This document shows positions 63,147 through 64,000 of a DNA stretch of 64,000 nucleotides, piece by piece. Source of the stretch: Trifolium pratense (lineage: Eukaryota; Streptophyta; Magnoliopsida; Fabales; Fabaceae); contig NC_060062.1 in NCBI RefSeq assembly GCF_020283565.1, positions 23,842,127 through 23,906,126 of the forward strand, written 5' to 3'. Below the pieces are notes generated by a model, which worked only from the letters and a program-made list of their open reading frames with translations, was not told the DNA's origin and did not search any database. A program made the position numbers and the translations under genes. Positions within the stretch are counted from its first letter, which is position 1; every line of letters starts with the position of its first letter.

Positions 63147-63177
63147 GACCCATACACCGCATGGGTCAAAGTTCTAG
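63147..63177 (+). mobile_element. Helitron-like 3' terminus
   Basis: A perfect 7-bp stem GACCCAT / ATGGGTC around ACACCGC (63147-63167) is followed after 6 bases by CTAG (63174-63177) and then T. This matches the 3' hairpin plus CTRR end of plant Helitrons. The 5' end of this element was not found. Confidence 0.55.
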
Positions 63178-64000
63178 TTTTAAAAAACAAAAAAACTAAA
63201 AGGTGGGTTTGTTTTATTTAAAAAAAAAAATGATTTGTATAGGGTATTATTTTTGGTTAAAAGTTTTTTAACAAAATTTTTTTTTATAAAAGTTAAAATA
63301 GTTTATCTTAAAATATCATTTTAAGCATTTCATCGTTTTGTTATAGATTTTTTGGATTATAAAATTTTAGAAAAATCTTTAAAAAATTATTTTAAATAGT
63401 TTTTTTAATAAAAATCATTTTTTTAGAGATATTTTTTTTAAAAAAAAATCGTGATTTTTATTAAGTAAAAATGTCTAACATGAATATTTAAGTTATTTAA
63501 TATCAAATTTATTTTTTTAATTTATGAAAAGATGAATTTGAAACAAATTTTACTATTTTTAATTAAGTTATCATAAAAATTATTTTTTTAAAAAAATCTA
63601 TTTTCTCATAATTATTTTTTATTTTGAAGGCTTTTTTTTTGTGTCAAGTAGTCTATGCTAGTTTAAAATATAATTATTATCAAGTTTTATAATTTTTCAA
63701 CAAGTTTGAAAGTAAACTTCAAAGCCATCACGTCCTGAGACAATATCTTTATTTAAGGCAAAAATAGTAGAATGAATCTCTAATTTAGAAGGCAATTTTT
63801 TTTCAACAAGTAAAAGTGGGATTATATTGACGCCTGCTGGAAGTTCTGTCTAACTAGCACAAGATGTGTCAGACAGAACCTCAAAAGTTTACAACCTTTA
63901 CACAATTAGAAACTGCAAAACGTATGCTTAGTCAATGTCCAGACAAACTAAAGGGCTCGACCACCACATATGAAAGTTAAGACCAAGATAAACATTATAG
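63178..64000. other. Unassigned A/T-rich end of window
   Basis: Very A/T-rich to 63700. The last 200 bases are more balanced (cacgtcctgagacaat, gacgcctgctggaagttctgtc) and could be an exon or the edge of a retroelement cut by the window. No frame of substance is seen on either strand. Confidence 0.35.

Noticed and set aside
63740..64000. Possible exon or LINE edge at the right border
   Set aside because: There is no open frame over about 40 codons without stops on either strand and no recognisable motif; the window ends before it can be judged.

Overview
The window is nuclear DNA from a flowering plant: very A/T-rich, sparsely genic, with GT-AG introns and dense transposon debris. A papilionoid legume (Medicago/Trifolium-like) is my best guess. 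It rests on recognising the tRNA-derived SINE and MITE families and on a nuclear gene for a mitochondrial ribosomal protein; it is an inference, since no species search was possible.

Four protein genes can be assembled exon by exon without frame breaks. (1) 2500-7862, minus: a 7-exon, 762-residue ankyrin-repeat membrane protein with a C-terminal PGG domain (ACD6/ITN1-like). (2) 18062-19673, plus: a 4-exon, 317-residue 1-aminocyclopropane-1-carboxylate oxidase (ethylene synthesis) with every catalytic residue at its canonical number. (3) 26392-29559, minus: a 5-exon, 221-residue plant atypical dual-specificity phosphatase (PFA-DSP) with an intact CX5R loop. (4) 59620-60000, minus: a 126-residue nuclear-encoded mitochondrial ribosomal protein S19, with a probable 5'-UTR intron and a telo-box/TATA promoter near 61.97-62.02 kb. 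They are unrelated in function and form no pathway.

Most of the rest is mobile DNA. Elements whose ends and target-site duplications (TSDs) I could define: five hAT-type elements with perfect 8-bp TSDs (5406-6252, 10464-10807, 13437-13998, 51737-52168, 53962-54391); a Mutator-type foldback with a 9-bp TSD (22825-24092); a Harbinger/Tourist-like MITE with a TTA TSD (30712-31112); and a solo LTR with a 5-bp TSD (48622-50612). Remnants include a copia RNase H end (8986-9500), LINE pieces (11600-12690, 32430-33090, 40618-41110), CACTA-like ends, Helitron-like ends and many SINEs.

The right third (37.4-59.7 kb) is built from recent duplications. A 5.1-kb block occurs twice, 17.1 kb apart (37461-42584 and 54561-59680); one copy ends inside the RPS19 coding sequence and leaves a 3' gene stub. 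Between the copies lie a 0.95-0.98-kb unit repeated three times, with (GA)n tracts of 48, 55 and 77 bp, and a 1.77-kb tandem duplication (50899-52668 and 52771-54538). Each copy of the 1.77-kb duplication carries one copy of the same hAT MITE, but at different sites, and the partner copy has the empty site each time. This gives a relative date: duplication first, transposition afterwards. It is the most informative structure in the window. I did not find a convincing new gene system.
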